A DNA stretch of 64,000 nt from Eutypella sp. D-1 (GCA_023313575.1 JAJTTP010000006.1:1550001-1614000), one strand, 5' to 3'; positions 46,249 through 60,653 are shown, counted from the first letter of the stretch. Program-made: numbers and translations. The notes: a model not told the origin generated them from the sequence alone.

Positions 46249-46758
46249 ATGTTCGCCCTCTCTGAGGAATCCAAGGTAATTGCTTCAATATGGATAGCTC
46301 TCATGGGCCAACGATACCCAAAATTTCGCCAAAATTTCGCGACGCTGACGATATTCACTTTAACTAGGAGCGCATTGGCAAGATCATTGAGGTTTCCAGA
46401 GTCGCACTGCACTAGTATGCTACACCACCCGCCTCCCCCCCTTTCTACTGTCATTCTGCCACCCTACCCTGCTACTCGGTGTCATGTCTCGAATCTTGGC
46501 TAATATACTCATTCCAGTGGCTATCTCCCTTTGATTTTATATCTCGGTATGCTACGGCCGATCTCTTGAGGAAAACTTTCCCATCCTCATGTCTTAACGA
46601 CTCGCTCTAACCGATGAACCCAATTTCATTCGCGACAGGCTATACTCGCAGCGAACCCAGACCAACCATCATCCGGTATGCCTGCTTTCTTCCCGCTTAG
46701 TCCCTCACGAACAGTGCCATTGACCACAATTATCAGGCTCCTTTCGCCTATTGCCTAG
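46249..46758 (+). CDS. tom7: TOM7, small subunit of the mitochondrial outer-membrane translocase
   Basis: Tom7 is a single-span protein that modulates assembly and dissociation of the TOM complex, the entry gate for mitochondrial preproteins. Five exons: 46249-46275, 46368-46414, 46518-46546, 46639-46675 and 46737-46758. Joined, they give 53 residues, a normal Tom7 length. The N-terminus is MFALSEESKERIGKIIEVSR; then [20 protein letters not shown] with the membrane segment (about residues 22-34); then PRPTIIRLLSPIA at the end. The [26 protein letters not shown] pattern is diagnostic. Every junction uses GT-AG and keeps frame. Introns are 92, 103, 92 and 61 bases and make up over two thirds of the gene. 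All exons are too short for ORF-based detection. Confidence 0.93.
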
Positions 46759-47836
46759 ACGAGCGATAACGAACCGGCGCTTGCGACGAGGTTTCAATGT
46801 TGTACCATTTACGGTTAGGTCAAGGGAGGCATAGCAAATGGTGTCCGTCCTTGCTAAGAAGTATAGAAAAAGGATCGGGCTTTGTCTGTGTTCGGTGACT
46901 CTGGCCGCACAGCACGATGCAAAAAGGGGGCGGCGTCCTCGAATAGGGGTCCTGTAAGAATATAAGAGACTAATGAAATTCTGATACCACTCACACGATC
47001 TCGACAACCGCACTATTTGGATGACCAATATTTCCTTTCATGTTCTATAGCATTTAAGTGCCGGCCGATATTGTCGTACCTCGGCGTTGATGCTTGGTTG
47101 GAGGGGCTTACCCCTATTTTCGGTTTACAGTTAACCGGAGGTATCCACCTATAAGTAGGGAGGGCTCCAGGCCTCCGTGCTCAGACGAGGACAGAGTTGA
47201 ATAGATCTTGACCTCTATCTAGCTATATGCCAGTGTCCGGGAGACAACAGTCACTCACTCTATACCATGTCCTTCGTCACTATCCAATGCTAAACTATCT
47301 ACTCGTTCAAGATGGCCTGCTCAGTCATTGATCTTACTTCATGGTAGCAAACCCTTTAAAGATGAGATTAGCTTTCACTTGCAATTCATCTTCACTGGAT
47401 ACTATAAAACCAATACCCTAGTATAACCTATAGTGGACTATATCATGATTGCACATTTCCTTCGTAACCCTTATACATTCACTCCCACTGTAACAAATTA
47501 TCCTCTGAATCTCAAGCTCTTGCGACAGTGAACCTTGTTCCGGGCGGGAACATCAAGCGAAAGATTTACGGCCGGCAATTGCCTGGCTTTATCAGATGCT
47601 AACTCCTCTCATACAGGATGAGTATCACGCTTAGGACAAGAATAGGTTGACGATCGTTCAGTCCCAGGCAGGCATCATAGGTACTATATCAGTGCTCCAT
47701 TGGTTACTATATCTCCTGGCAGAACTCACTGCCGTCTCTCGCCTTGGGCCTATCGGAAGGAGTCCGCTCCCGATGCTCAACAGAAACAGGATTGACTGGA
47801 GGATCATCATCCTGAGCAGCACTAGGGACATATCTT

Positions 47837-47867
47837 GAAACCCCGACATGTTTGCATGCCGGGTTTC
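47837..47867. repeat. Imperfect hairpin
   Basis: GAAACCCCGACATG and GCATGCCGGGTTTC can pair with one mismatch and one bulge around a short loop. It lies in gene-free DNA with no neighbour it could terminate. Confidence 0.5.
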
Positions 47868-50800
47868 AGCCTAACTTATATATATATATCATTGAAGACC
47901 AGAGCTGTCACCTTCGTCTAGAGTCTGATAACGGTGCGGGCCTCGTATTGCTACTATAAGTATGGGATACTGTCCCAGCAGAGACAGACGAGGCGACCTC
48001 ATCATCCTCATTCAAATCGAGGATGCAACTGTCACCCTCCGGTATGCTTCGTCATGCTAAGCTAGCCGGCCTTTCGCAACCCTCGGGTCGTTCCGAGCAA
48101 CCTTGAAATCCACAGAGACAGCGAAATAAAGACTTCATATCCTCCATAGAGGCCTCGCGTACTCGCTGTGTTAATCCAGCCGGCTGCGAAACTCGCATGG
48201 TATGCATACCGCCAAAGCCCCCTTGCTGAGATCTCCGTACCCGAAAGAGCTGATCAAGCTGCCATATCGAGCGCTAGTTAGTTGTCTCGACATGATTTAC
48301 CCGAAGTAAAGGGCGAGACCACTGTAGCACGAGCATAGACGATGGGAGATAAATGGTTAAAACTGTGTTTGGTACATCGATGAGACTATGTATGGTGGTA
48401 CATTCAGGGCTAGAGATAAACTAGTTGTCCAGTCACTGGGACTTTTGATAACGGAAGGAGAAGGCCCATCATCGGATCCTTGCATGAGGCTTATCTGCCA
48501 TTCGGGTATTACACAGCACTAAGCCCTTACAGAGCAGGATAGTTTAAGGGCATCGTGTTCCTATCCGGACATACGTTGGCTGATTCCCGGAGTTTCTAGC
48601 ACGGTCATCGAGAGTTAGGGGTCGTGGGGGGGGGGGGCGTAAGGATGCGTTCACGGTTCCCATTTTCTGGATCACAGCAGGGTTTTCAAACAGGTTACGG
48701 GGGGAGTCGGTACACATACGATGTCAGGGGAGAGAGAAAAGGGGAGGATAAGAAAAGAAAAGGAGTGAGGAAAGCCGTATTTAAGAAGCCTTATCTGCAG
48801 CTGCGGGCATCTGCAGTGCCTACATGACAGGGTAGTTTTGTCTGCAGCGGATAAAAAGCCCTTCGCCTTAACCCGCGGCCCCGGCCCCGGTCCCGGCCTA
48901 AGCTCCGGCCCCGAGGCGCTGGTCCTTGACACTTCTTTGTAAATTGATTGGTAAATAGTAGCGATGGCATGTTAGGCATCGCAAGGAGAAAGCTAGAAGA
49001 GAAGAGTATGCCGGTAAGTGAAAATGAACGGTGCTAAGTTCAGTTGTTTCGTAATGTGAGCTCGTAATGATGTACTGGAAAAAGAAGCGACGCAATGCTA
49101 TAGTCTCTTTTGTTGCTGGAAGTGAGTCTCCGTAGCGGAGAAGTAGGGAAAGGGCAGACAGAAAAAGACCAGCTCGCTCTACCACTGACATGCAAGTGTT
49201 CAGGTATGCGACGTGACGACAGCGACCACGTTGACATGGTAGAGTCATTAACCGGAATACTTACAAAACGTCCTGCCCTGCCCTACGGGAAATATACCAC
49301 GGCGTCTAAAAACTGAGGAGCTTTCAAGGATTACCTCGCCTGCCTTTGTACCTACCTGCGGGCCTCGTATGCATCTGCGATTCCCTACGTCTGCCTCCCT
49401 GCGCGAGTTGCGCCTCGATCCTGCTGCTGTTGCCGCTGCCGCCGCCACCGCCTCCAGGCGCTTGCTACCCTCTACTTCGGAGCGATGCGGGCCGCTAGAT
49501 GCGGAAAGGCCCGCTGGCTTTTGCCCTACCCTTGGAAGGGGCATGAGTAGGCGCCCCCGGACGGCCAATCCCGTGGAAATGCCCGTTTATTATATCTGAC
49601 TCCTTTTGCCCTGTGCCAAAGCTTGACCGGGCATAATTACTGCCCCTCCCCCCTGTTTGTCCGCTGCCCGAGGATTCCTACGTACGTCTATGAACCCCCC
49701 CTCCTTTCGCGCATGTACATCGCATATACGTAGGGGTAGTGAGGTAGGTAGGTACATCGCGCAGGTGATTGGAGGGGAGTGGGAGATGAAGAGATACGAT
49801 CTCGGAGTTTTTCGGAACGTAACGCGATGGGCAGTGAGTATCACTCTTGACACTTCCTTGCATGCCATGTCTTTCTGCTTTACCCCCTCCATCACATCTC
49901 ATCCCCCCCCCCCCAAAATTATTCTTTTTTTCCCTTTGCCAGCATATTGGGGCTTCTTCTCTTTCTAGGGGTCAAGGGGGTTTGATAGGTCCGTAAGCGA
50001 AACAAGTTGTTGAAGAATGCTGTCCTTGGGTTACACTCTGGGTGCGACATCTGATCTGATCTGGCAGCTGCGAGTGTTCGGTACGCCGTTGAAGTAGATT
50101 AGATGCCTTAATAGCCGGGAACCCCGACGGACTTTCTTGTTTATTTGAGCTTACATAGATCATTCAGGCCTTCCTAAGCCTCCTAAATCATGAGCTAGAG
50201 AGTAGGAGAAAGATGGGTGGGAGTTTGGGTTTGGGGGGGGGGGGGTTATGGCATTCTACCGACATGATATTTATGGTACATTTGGAATCTACACTACCGG
50301 CGGACACTCGTGCGGAGCTTCGCCATCAAGTGCTAGATAGAAGCCGAGATGGAGGGTCTTGCGAGCGGCACGTTAAGCATTGAAGAAATATCAATAGCTA
50401 TACACTATTAACTATATACGAGGATGGCTACCTATATTTATCGCCTGGATACTTTTCCAGAGAGATTTACGATTTCAATACCTGAGGCTCAATACGGATG
50501 TACAGGGGATAACTAGCGGTAGCCCGAGGGAAGGGGACCATAGGACGCTGATGACCACCATACTACCCTAGAGCTCATTCCTTCAGGGACTGTGTAGGCT
50601 TTCTCAAGATTCTGCAGGTCGTCGGCTATTCGTCGAAGAAACGCCGGGGGACAGCTATGTGATCAGCTGCTGTGATAACCTTGGTGATTGGCCACTTCAC
50701 GCCGTGAAGACAGCGCTCTCCCTACGTCTTATCTATTTTCCCCCCAGAAGGTCAGAAACGATTTCAGGCCACCACGTAGTCTGGATGCTCCGACGATATG

Positions 50801-53800
50801 CGAGACGGGTCCGCAAAGCACTGGGCCGTAGCGACATGATAGCCTATAACGGACAGCAAATATCCCTTTGAAATCAACCCATATCCGCGGTCTGCTTCGC
50901 TGATAGCCACCCGCCGGAAGACTCAATTCTGGAGCTATATCACCACCAAGCGTGGCTAATACACATTCTCGGTCGAGCTGAATGTTGCCATGTAGTCCTC
51001 GAAGGTAACGTAGTCGGAGGCTGGCGGAGGCGACGCAGAGGCGGCTTGCGTTCGCCCGCAACGGCCGTTCCTACTCTTAACTGGAAGAGGAGCATCGCGG
51101 TCGAGGCCGCGTGCGTACGCGCGGGCAAATTCCATCGATTAATTAACTGGGCACCGATAGAACCATTTGTCCCACAAGAAAAGGCCTAAGGCCTAGCAAT
51201 GGCGTGCTGGGCTCTCTACGCTGCCGCTGGATATACTTTTCGTTCCTCTCCCTGTAGTGTCTCTGCGAGTTCGCACCCACTTGGAAGCGGTAGCTGGTAT
51301 GCATAAAGAGAATGCTGAGCTCAGGGGCGAGCACGTTTCAAACCACGGAACGAACAGGGAAGAAAAGCCCAGGTCGGTGATCATCACATGCGGCTGAAAG
51401 ACTGCTGCCGCTGTTCGACGAGGAACCCGGAATTGCGTGCATCGCCCCATGGCCATCGGACGTTAATGCAGTCAGTCAGCTTTGTAAGGCGGCGAGATCA
51501 TGCAGATCTCTCGAGCGAAGAGGCGAGATCAAGCACACCACCAGGGGTAGCCGGCACGATTTCTGGTTTGAGATATATGAGCTGATTTTGACTTCTCATA
51601 TGAAAGATCGTCCCGCTGCATCTGCATCGCATAGATATGTACGGGTGGTGGTGTTGGCCTTGAAATCGCATCGAATCTGGCATACATATATCTGCCGATC
51701 AGTCATAGCACAAGCGATCGGAGGGCTGTCCCAGCGACAGGCGATCAATACAAGACATGCAGGAGTTGCAAGGTAAGCCTGAGATTCGTAAGCGACCCCT
51801 CCGAAACATCCAAGTTGCCAAGTTTTTTTTCGAGGGGCACTCTTGATAAGATAAAGAGAGTTGCAGGAGGGATGGCTGCAGATTCCCTGCCGCGCATCCC
51901 GGGAAGGATTGGTGCGAGGAGGCCAGAGGCTGAAGCGTGTGAATTGTGAACTGCTATTTAGCGGTGCTGGGGCACGTGTTCACAGTGATCGAATGATGGG
52001 CACTGGGATTTTGCAAGCCGCATAGGGGAAGGAGAGAACAATGATCCGCCCGGCTTCTTTTCCTGAATGCCGGAGCATCTGCGATTGCGTATTCTGGGCA
52101 GGGATCCGTGAAGGCTGGCTATGCATCTGAAATATACCTGCAGGCGTGATGCGGTCGACCGTGGGATCGGAAGATTTCCACATGTTCGTTTTATGTACGC
52201 AAGTTAGTCAGTGGGGACCAGGCAGACAACACCACCTATAACATCCATCACGATGTTTTTTTTAAAATACTTTTTACTGTTTGGATAAAGCTGCATCTTC
52301 AGGTTAGTTGCCTAGAGTGCAAAGAGATATGCAGGCGAAGAATACCACAGCATCGATGTTAATACCGTATATAAAGGGGGGCACCGAGGCTTCCGTTTTC
52401 TGGCCAGGGTGGTACAACGTCAGCAGAAGACTTGGGTGACGCTTGACCGCGCATGTCTTGGACGGCGGGATGCCGTGTCCGGCATATTTGGAAAATGTCT
52501 GAGCGGCGTGCCGAGATATGGACACACACACGTACCACCATAAGCTGCATTGCAGATTGATACCAGCGGCTGTTGACAAGGCTTGTGCTACTGTAGGGTG
52601 TAACCCGAGTGCTTATGGGTACTGATAAGACAAGTGATTCGGGGTGGTTGTCATACGTAGGTAAAGGGTTCAAAAGATGCGATGTTCAGAGCGCAGCTGG
52701 GCCGGATGTGACGATCTTGATTGGGGGGGGGGGTTCCTAAAGTAACGCCGTGTCTCGTTTGAGTCCGGTCGACTACGTTGTTAATCGTATATCTTTATAA
52801 TGGCACGGTGCCTTGGATTCGAGCAACATGGCTATCCGAAGGTTCCGCCCAGTAGATGCTGTTGCCCGGACCACGCATTTCCCACCCCCCGAGACAGACG
52901 GCGCTGACACAAAGCCGAAAGCGTTTGCGTTGGTGACGACGAAGACCACCGCCCCGGAGCGCATTCTGTGCCAGCCTCGAGGGGAGGGCGGGCAATTTCC
53001 AAACAACCGAAACTTGGGTTTAAGAGCTGCGCGTGCCCGCTGAAGTACGGTGTTGGGTCCCGGTTGTGAGCTCAACGCCGTGCAATTCGAGTGAGCAACG
53101 CATGTCCCACTTCCGCAAACAAACTCCGCAGCTGATAGACGGCGGCCCTGAGGAGAAGTATATGTTTGTTGGCGAGCTCTCATATGATTGCGGTCCTCGC
53201 AGGCTGTCGCCATGGATGTCCAGAAGGATCGTGACCACCTATTCATCCCCCAGCGTGAGTGCGCCAGGCGTTCCGAAACGCATCACCTTCCCTTTTTCTG
53301 TTTCAATTCCATTTTCGTTCGACCGACGGATGTTCATATTGCGGATTTTCGGCGAAGCGAAAAAGGCGCCCCCGTAATCTCTCACCTTGACCCTGAAATG
53401 TTGGCTTCCGGATCCGACCGACAAGACTACATAGTCACTTGTGTAACAGTAGCATGCTGCGTACCTCGTTGCAACATTCCGCCGCCGCTCGAGTGACTTA
53501 TGTAGCGGAGTGGAGCTTGGTAAATAATTATCGTGCATTCATCACGTACGCATTGGTACGTTGACTGGACGAGAGGACGCATGTGCTTGCTTCATATGGG
53601 GATGTTTGGGTACGAAGATGGTGCCCCCCATGATCAGACGGGAACAGCTATGTATGTATGCATACTGGCATAGATATTTTCTATTAGGTACTCGGATAGA
53701 TATACCTACGAGAAGAGGAAACCGCTAGACCGAGAGCCCGAACGACCAGGCTGACCAGGCACGAGCGGCCATGTGTTTGGTTTCGCGCTTTCTTGCCGAC

Positions 53801-56800
53801 ATGCAGGGCCCGAAGGAGTTGAGGGACAACTCTATCCATACCAAGCTCGCAAAGCTATACCAAGCCGTACCCGGATTGGTAGATTGGTTGTGGTCCCTGT
53901 ATCATGTATGAGGAGCGGCGGATCATGTGGAACTGTCGTTTTCTGTGGGAGTCCCAATTGAGAAAGCTTGGCCATGCAACTCGCGCTCACGTGCTGGTTC
54001 GTGATGTCGTAGCGCCCCAGGCTATTGGATTTCAGAGACCTCTAGCATCAGATCTACCCTGCCGGCATGCGGAACTACTGCTACCTGACGATGGTGCCTG
54101 TGGGATGTTTTGATAAAGACACGGAGGAAGTCTCCGGTACGGGAGTATGGTCTCTCTCTACATACATAGGCCGTTAGGGAATAACTAGGTGTAGTCTTCA
54201 CTTGCCCGATAGTCTGGAACGAAGCCTAGCACTGGTATCCCTCGGAGAGTGACATTCTTAATATAGAAATGTCAGTGACGCCATGGGAAAAGCCACAATG
54301 ATTTTGGTCCTATAAATTCTCCCATCCCGTATAATGACCGGGTGCTACTTGACTAGACAAGGGTTTCGAGGGTCATCCAAGGGGGGTGAATTCGCCTTCT
54401 AGACTGGCCTGAGGCGTCGGAAATTTCCGCGGTGGCTTCTACTTCGTCCTTTTTCTTCTTCTTTTCTTTTCCTTCGTTTTTCATTCACGATGTCGTCCTG
54501 TTGGAAGTTTATATATACTATATAGACGGCATGTGCTAATAGAGTAGGCTGTAGTACACATCAATTGTAGGCCAATGCTATCTCACTGTGGTGTAAAGTT
54601 GATGGTTTTGGGTAAGTTCGGTACTCTACGAGCTACTTACGCGGGTACGGTCGCAGCCGGATTGCCCTGAAGAAGTCCTATACTACTTAGGTATGTACAA
54701 TTGGGCAACCCACATACTACCTCTTAAATTACTATGTAGAGGTATATGATTGTATCCGATTATATGAGCCTAATAAGCTCCTATCGGCGTACCTTGATAT
54801 CAAAGCGATATGTTGTATTGCATTAGTCGAGTCGCCGAGTATTGAATAAGGTAATAAGTTACTCCGTAAGATTGATCACGCGCGCGCTGACTCGTCCGTC
54901 GGGGTCCTCTAGATACCTGGTATTTGCATATCTACGGTTGGGTTTGCATATTTACGTAGGTATCTAGGCTGGCAGGCTGGGTAGGTACCTGTAACTGACA
55001 AAGTTCATATTTAGCGCACGTAGGAACAAGGTCCCATGACCGTTTATTTTTTTTCTTTTAGGTACGAGTATTTAAGTGCACGATATACGGGAATCCCTAA
55101 GTACCTGACAGCAGGCAGGTTACCCTGATATCCGCTACTAACCAGGAACATCCAGGCAGATAGGTATCCTTAGGAACCTACGCAGAGAATCGGTCAAACC
55201 CAGATTCGAACCTGCCGATAACCACATTCCAGTATACCTAACAGGCAGTGTTGGCATATGATGAAAGTCAATGCCCACCTCGAGTAATAATAGCTGTATA
55301 GATGGGCTGGGCAAAGGCTGGGCAAGAACAAAGAGGAAAACAGGACCAGAATATGTTGGTTCAGTTAGTTGTCTCCCTTGGTGCCATGTGTTGGTCACAC
55401 AGCATTCACCGGATTACGGTTTTATGTTCCTGGACTCCTGGACTCCTGACCTGACCTGACCCGACAGACCACAGCCGCGCACGTTTCTTCTTCTATTTTT
55501 CTTACTTTCTTATCCATCGGCTGATTGATCAATCGAATCGAAGACAATCTGAAGAGGCTCAGCGGCTAGCGAAACTCCGGAATAAGCTCCTAGACCCCAG
55601 CAAGCGTGGGTAAGCGGCGATGGCTAGATTGGGCTGCTTGGGTCACGAGTTCGTCAACATTTGTCCGACATTGGCGGTCCGGTCATTGGGTCGGTCCTCT
55701 GGGCATTCGACGTCCTTCAGGGTTTTAATAAGGACTCCCAAAAAGTCATCCCAAGCCCTCTCCGGCCGGGCCCTCTGGACTAGGCCCTATGAACGCAAGC
55801 TTAGATCGTAAGTCGAGCCCGATTGTTGGTTAGGAGCCTGCTTGACCTTCCCTACCTGGTGAGCTTCCTGCAAGCTTTCTCACTTGTTACCTCATGATGG
55901 ATGCCAAGCTCCATGGTGGAGTACGCGACGGATCGATTGGCCGGCACTAATGCTGGGATCTGACGTAGAGCGAGTCTTCTGATGTCTATTCCTGCAGCAG
56001 GGGTAGAGGGGGGGGTGTTCACCTCAAGAAAAGCCGCCTCCGTAACCTAAACTGTACGGCGACAGTAGTTGCCCGCCTTATGCATGGTAGCTCCCGTGTA
56101 TGGTACTACGAAGGAGCCAGACAGGCCGGTACCAGGTGGGAACAATAGCCTTTTCTTTCCTCCTGAAGAAATGGAGTAAAGTTGAAGAAGCGAACCCTTC
56201 CATTTCTCCTGTGAGACTTTAAATCGGCAATAATGAACGTACCTGAAATCAAGACGACACCCTTACCTAGTAGAGTTTCTCTTCTTCAGCTCGGAACTAC
56301 CCCTCAATCAAGATAAAAAGGCAGAAACAATACTAATACTTAGCAAGTTATTTACATAGCATGATAGTCGCTTTCTGTATTTTAAATAAAAATCGTAAGT
56401 AGTTTATCGGTCTTGGACGTAAACAGGAGTTACGTGTGTACTACAAGCAACCGCCATAGGGCAAGCGTATGTATTTCGCAGCACACCAAAGTGCGGGGCT
56501 CCAGCCAGCGAAGAACCCGGGGTGACGGAGGGGTTGCTGTCCGAGAGTGGATTTCGATGTTGGCTGTGACCTGGGCGGATGAAGAAGAGGGTGTGTGGAT
56601 CTCGAATTCGGTTTGCCCAAGCGGCGTTCAATGCCACTTAAGATTTCGTTATGCTGGGGAGATGCGATCAGGATGATGACGACAGCGATGATGACGATGT
56701 TCGATAGTCATATACGTTGTACGCAAATCCGTGGCGCCCCAGAAACTGCATGTTAGTTCATTCAGATCCTATAATTTCAGTGCCATGATGCTCAGAAGTC

Positions 56801-59800
56801 ATGATTTATCACAAATAGACAGAAACACTTCCTAAGTATTGTTAGGTTTACATTCCTATGTAGTTATCTGCATATTGAGCTACCTAGCTATTTGGCTTTT
56901 GAGCTGTAAAAGAACTTCGGAGACTTATCGAAAATCTCGGGTTCTTTTATTATGGAATGTATATTTATTATCATGATCGCCAGAAGCTCGATGGAGTTCT
57001 TTTAGATGGCCGTCGATTGATAAGATCGTGGCTCCTGGCTACAACTGCAGGTAAGAGTCAGTCGGACCCTGCAGACTGACAACAATCCATGATGGGATCC
57101 ATTGATGCATACTATGCGGTCGCATGCATTTAACCTTCGTTTACCCAGCATTGGAACTATTGTTGTCATCAAGGAGAGGGGCCTGCCACTACCGACCTAC
57201 CCAGGCAGAGATAGACTTTCGCCCTACGTCTTATCTACGAGCACATGAGCAGATGAACAAGGTAGACCCCATTTAAAAACTGCTTTAGGTACGATACGTA
57301 GTCTGTGCATATATCAGGTGCACATGACATGCAAATATCTAGTTAATCGATGTATACTGACCTCTTTTATGCATAAATAACCATCTATCGGGAACTACGG
57401 ATAAGTTGAGGTGTTTACAGCTATAGATATAGTAGGCTACGGAATCAAGGGGAGGCGGGAGAGGATTGCAGGGTAACGACTGACTGCGACCAATTACTGA
57501 CACGTGATGCGATGGGAAAGGATGGGAATTTATAGCCGATATAAGGAACTTAACATGAAGTAGATACATCTGCCCCTGTCGTTTGCTATAAATCTAAAAT
57601 CAGAAGCCTACCAAGGTAGCGCCGAGTGCAAGCTCAAATATACGAGCAAACTCAAAAGACCCTGTCACGTCAGATTCTGTGATGGGATATAAGGCTGGCA
57701 GGCAAAGGGGGTCTTTGTTGTGCCACCGACATCTGGCATCCAATCGACAAGCATTCCAACACTTTTTGGCTTGGACTCGGGGAGATCGGTCAGGCCCGAC
57801 GATTAGATACTTTAGTAGTTAAACTGTCAGGCTTGCGGCAAGGTACACACAGCAGCATCTCTACATAACGGCATATCTGACAATACCCCCTGCTATATGG
57901 CTCCGCCTACGATAAACCTGTCCAGGTATGGGTCCTGGTTCGAATAGCGAAATATATCAGCTACATATTCCATATATCTCATACAAAGAACTAGGTAGGT
58001 AATCTTCAAAAGTAACTCGATACTGTTGACACAAATTCTCAGAGTTTGCTGGTCCGGGCATGACGGATTGGGCATTCTAACGAGATATTCATTTACAACC
58101 GCCTATCAATTGAACCTCGAAACTTGTAAGAACGCAAGGAGGTCCAGAGGGGGACTTTGCTATACCTAAGTATAGAGACACCAAGGTAGCTAGAGTAGCT
58201 GTCTCTTATTAAAGGATACTTAAGATTGGAATAACTGGCTGCCCGTCTTGCCAGCTTGCCTGGTAGTTATGCCCATCCACCTTCAAATGGTTGTACAATG
58301 CCAAAATTAAATCGGGTTAACTCCAAGGTACCCCCGACTTCCATAGGCTAACCTGTAGGTACCACTTGAATGGATGCATACTTAGGTACCTACATAAGTA
58401 GGCACATGCATCATCGTTTACCACGTTCCTTAGCATAGGTCATCTTTATACCGTTATATCGAATATCCTGTGGACCTTGTACAGTATATGTAAGTAAGGA
58501 TAGCCACCGTATAATACTTTAATCAACCTTTTAGTAAAATATCGACCGACCCCTCAATTAATTCATTCCCATGTTCGTCACATATCACTAAACAGGTACT
58601 TCACACTGCCTCATTGGCTTTTCAGAGTCAACCTTGAACCTACTTACATCTTACCCACCTAAATATTTCCATACCTACCTACTTACACCTTTACACCACA
58701 TCACATAACTATCAACATCTTAACCCTCCTTTCAACGACGAATGTCGGAAAGACTACGACGGCGACGAGAAACATCGCGGCTACTACTCGCCAAGTTATT
58801 TCCTCGTCCTCCGATCTAGGTTGACGAATGACGGAGGTCCTCAACAGAAACGCAAGTAACTCGACTAGAACCAATTAAGACATCGCCAACGAGTTGAGGA
58901 ATCTAGGTACAGTGAGTTACACTACATTTTCCATATTCCCTTTTACCTCCCAAGCGGATATTGCCTTCACGCATAACATGTCGTTGCGGATGCACTCGCC
59001 TGCACTTATATATATATATCCCTACACCTTCGAGAGCAAATGATGGCGGCTGGCCTTCGTCTGCCGAAAACCCGCCCGAGTCTTGTTCTTTTGGTTGGCA
59101 ATTCTGGGAATATGGCCATCTCGTCATATGATTGATGATTAATACGCCTCCTGTTTCCCCTCCATTCTCATTGCCACCCGCAGCCTCAGCGGCGGCAGCG
59201 GAGACAGCACCAGCAGCCGTGGCACAGCCCTGCAAACCTGTCTAAACCTTCGAGGTCATCTAGGTGTAGGCATGCTTTCATGTAGCTGCTTGATGCTCTG
59301 GCGAGAGAGAGAAGAGGTAGAGAGGGAGAGGGAGAGGGAACTCTATCTCGAAGCCTTCGTCAACCTGTGACTCGATTTACTCCTGGCCTGTAGCTCTAGC
59401 CCACCACAGCTATGTATCAAGTACCTACCTCTCTTTGTTCTCTACCCATGTTGCACTCGCCCTGCCCTGACACCTTGACCTATCCGTTGGACCTTCTAAG
59501 TTCACCCACCAGCTCCCTACCCCCCCTTCATATGCCTGTCTACTGCATGTCTACCTACTTAGGTACATGTAGATAGGCACGGCAGGCACTTCTCCCGTCA
59601 ATTACTAGATCAACTCGCTTGCCTAATGATCCCCTCGTCCAATAACCAAGCCCGGTGGCATTTCATATCAAGCGAATGAAGATTCCCCGTTGATTTGAAT
59701 CTTCCAATGACTGTTCTCGTTAACAGGTCGCTTGGCTATCCTATTTCATGTCAGGGACTGGAATTAGGTTTCCATATGCTCCATCGAGATAGGTCCACTT

Positions 59801-60000
59801 CGTCGTTGTACTGGACGTAGTCTCGTCCCCTGCCTTAGACATCTGCAGGACCACTCGGCAGCCTTGGTAGGTAGCCTTCGAGCCTACTATTACAAGCAGC
59901 TACGCATGTGCTATTTCAGCAGGCGTGTTCGTTATATACATATAAGTATACAAAGTATGCTGGACACTTTGCCTGGAGTTATTTCGCAACATATACACAA

Positions 60001-60018
60001 ACACACACACACACACAC
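60001..60018. repeat. AC dinucleotide repeat
   Basis: Nine AC units following ATATACACAA; a simple microsatellite in the GSK3 upstream region. Confidence 0.9.
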
Positions 60019-60653
60019 GCCTGCCTGGGTACATACTTACCTACATGCATATCTACCTATGGGAAGTACTTAAACCAGGTACCTGCCCAAAAATTCATTG
60101 GTCCACGATCAATTGGGCGATACCAATTGGTGCATGTCGTTCTTAAATTCAGACCGTTCCCAATACTGTGTGCCCCAAAGTTGTTCCTTCCCATTTATCA
60201 TTTCTGAAGTTACTTTCAGGCGGCCCAGGTTACTACTACCTGTCTACCTACCTAACCTACTCTTATTTATTCCCTTCCACTCCCGTCCCTTCTCCTACCC
60301 GCCTACTTTCCTAGCTGGCCTATAATCATATACCCTATTACCTCATCAATCCATTATCACTTTCTCTGTATCCCTCGTCATCCTATTACTCCTGCATACC
60401 CTAAGTAGGTGCCTACTCTGGATACTTAGGTACTGATTGTACTGCAATTCACTTCCAAGGTTATGCCTTAAAAATCGGTTTAAGCCGTTACCACGAGGCA
60501 ATCAACCCCGGTTCAGGTGTGTTCGATTTATCTTCTTATTAACTACTCCATCCTCTTCTTTTTCTTGCAACTTTGATCCATCCTGGAGTTAAGACTTGCC
60601 GCCGACGCCCCATCATTACATCCCAGGCTATACGTACATCATCCTCTCCCACA

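Noticed and set aside
46676..46736. Alternative in-frame acceptor in the last TOM7 intron (TTAG at 46700) adding 12 residues
   Set aside because: It keeps frame and gives a partly duplicated TTIIRLLSPIA end, but the intron would be only 25 bases, too short for the spliceosome.
55190..55270. tRNA-like GGTTCGAATC on the minus strand
   Set aside because: The bases flanking the T-loop-like sequence do not form a five-pair stem, and no D arm, anticodon arm or acceptor stem can be drawn. A second GGTTCGAAT near 57940 fails in the same way.
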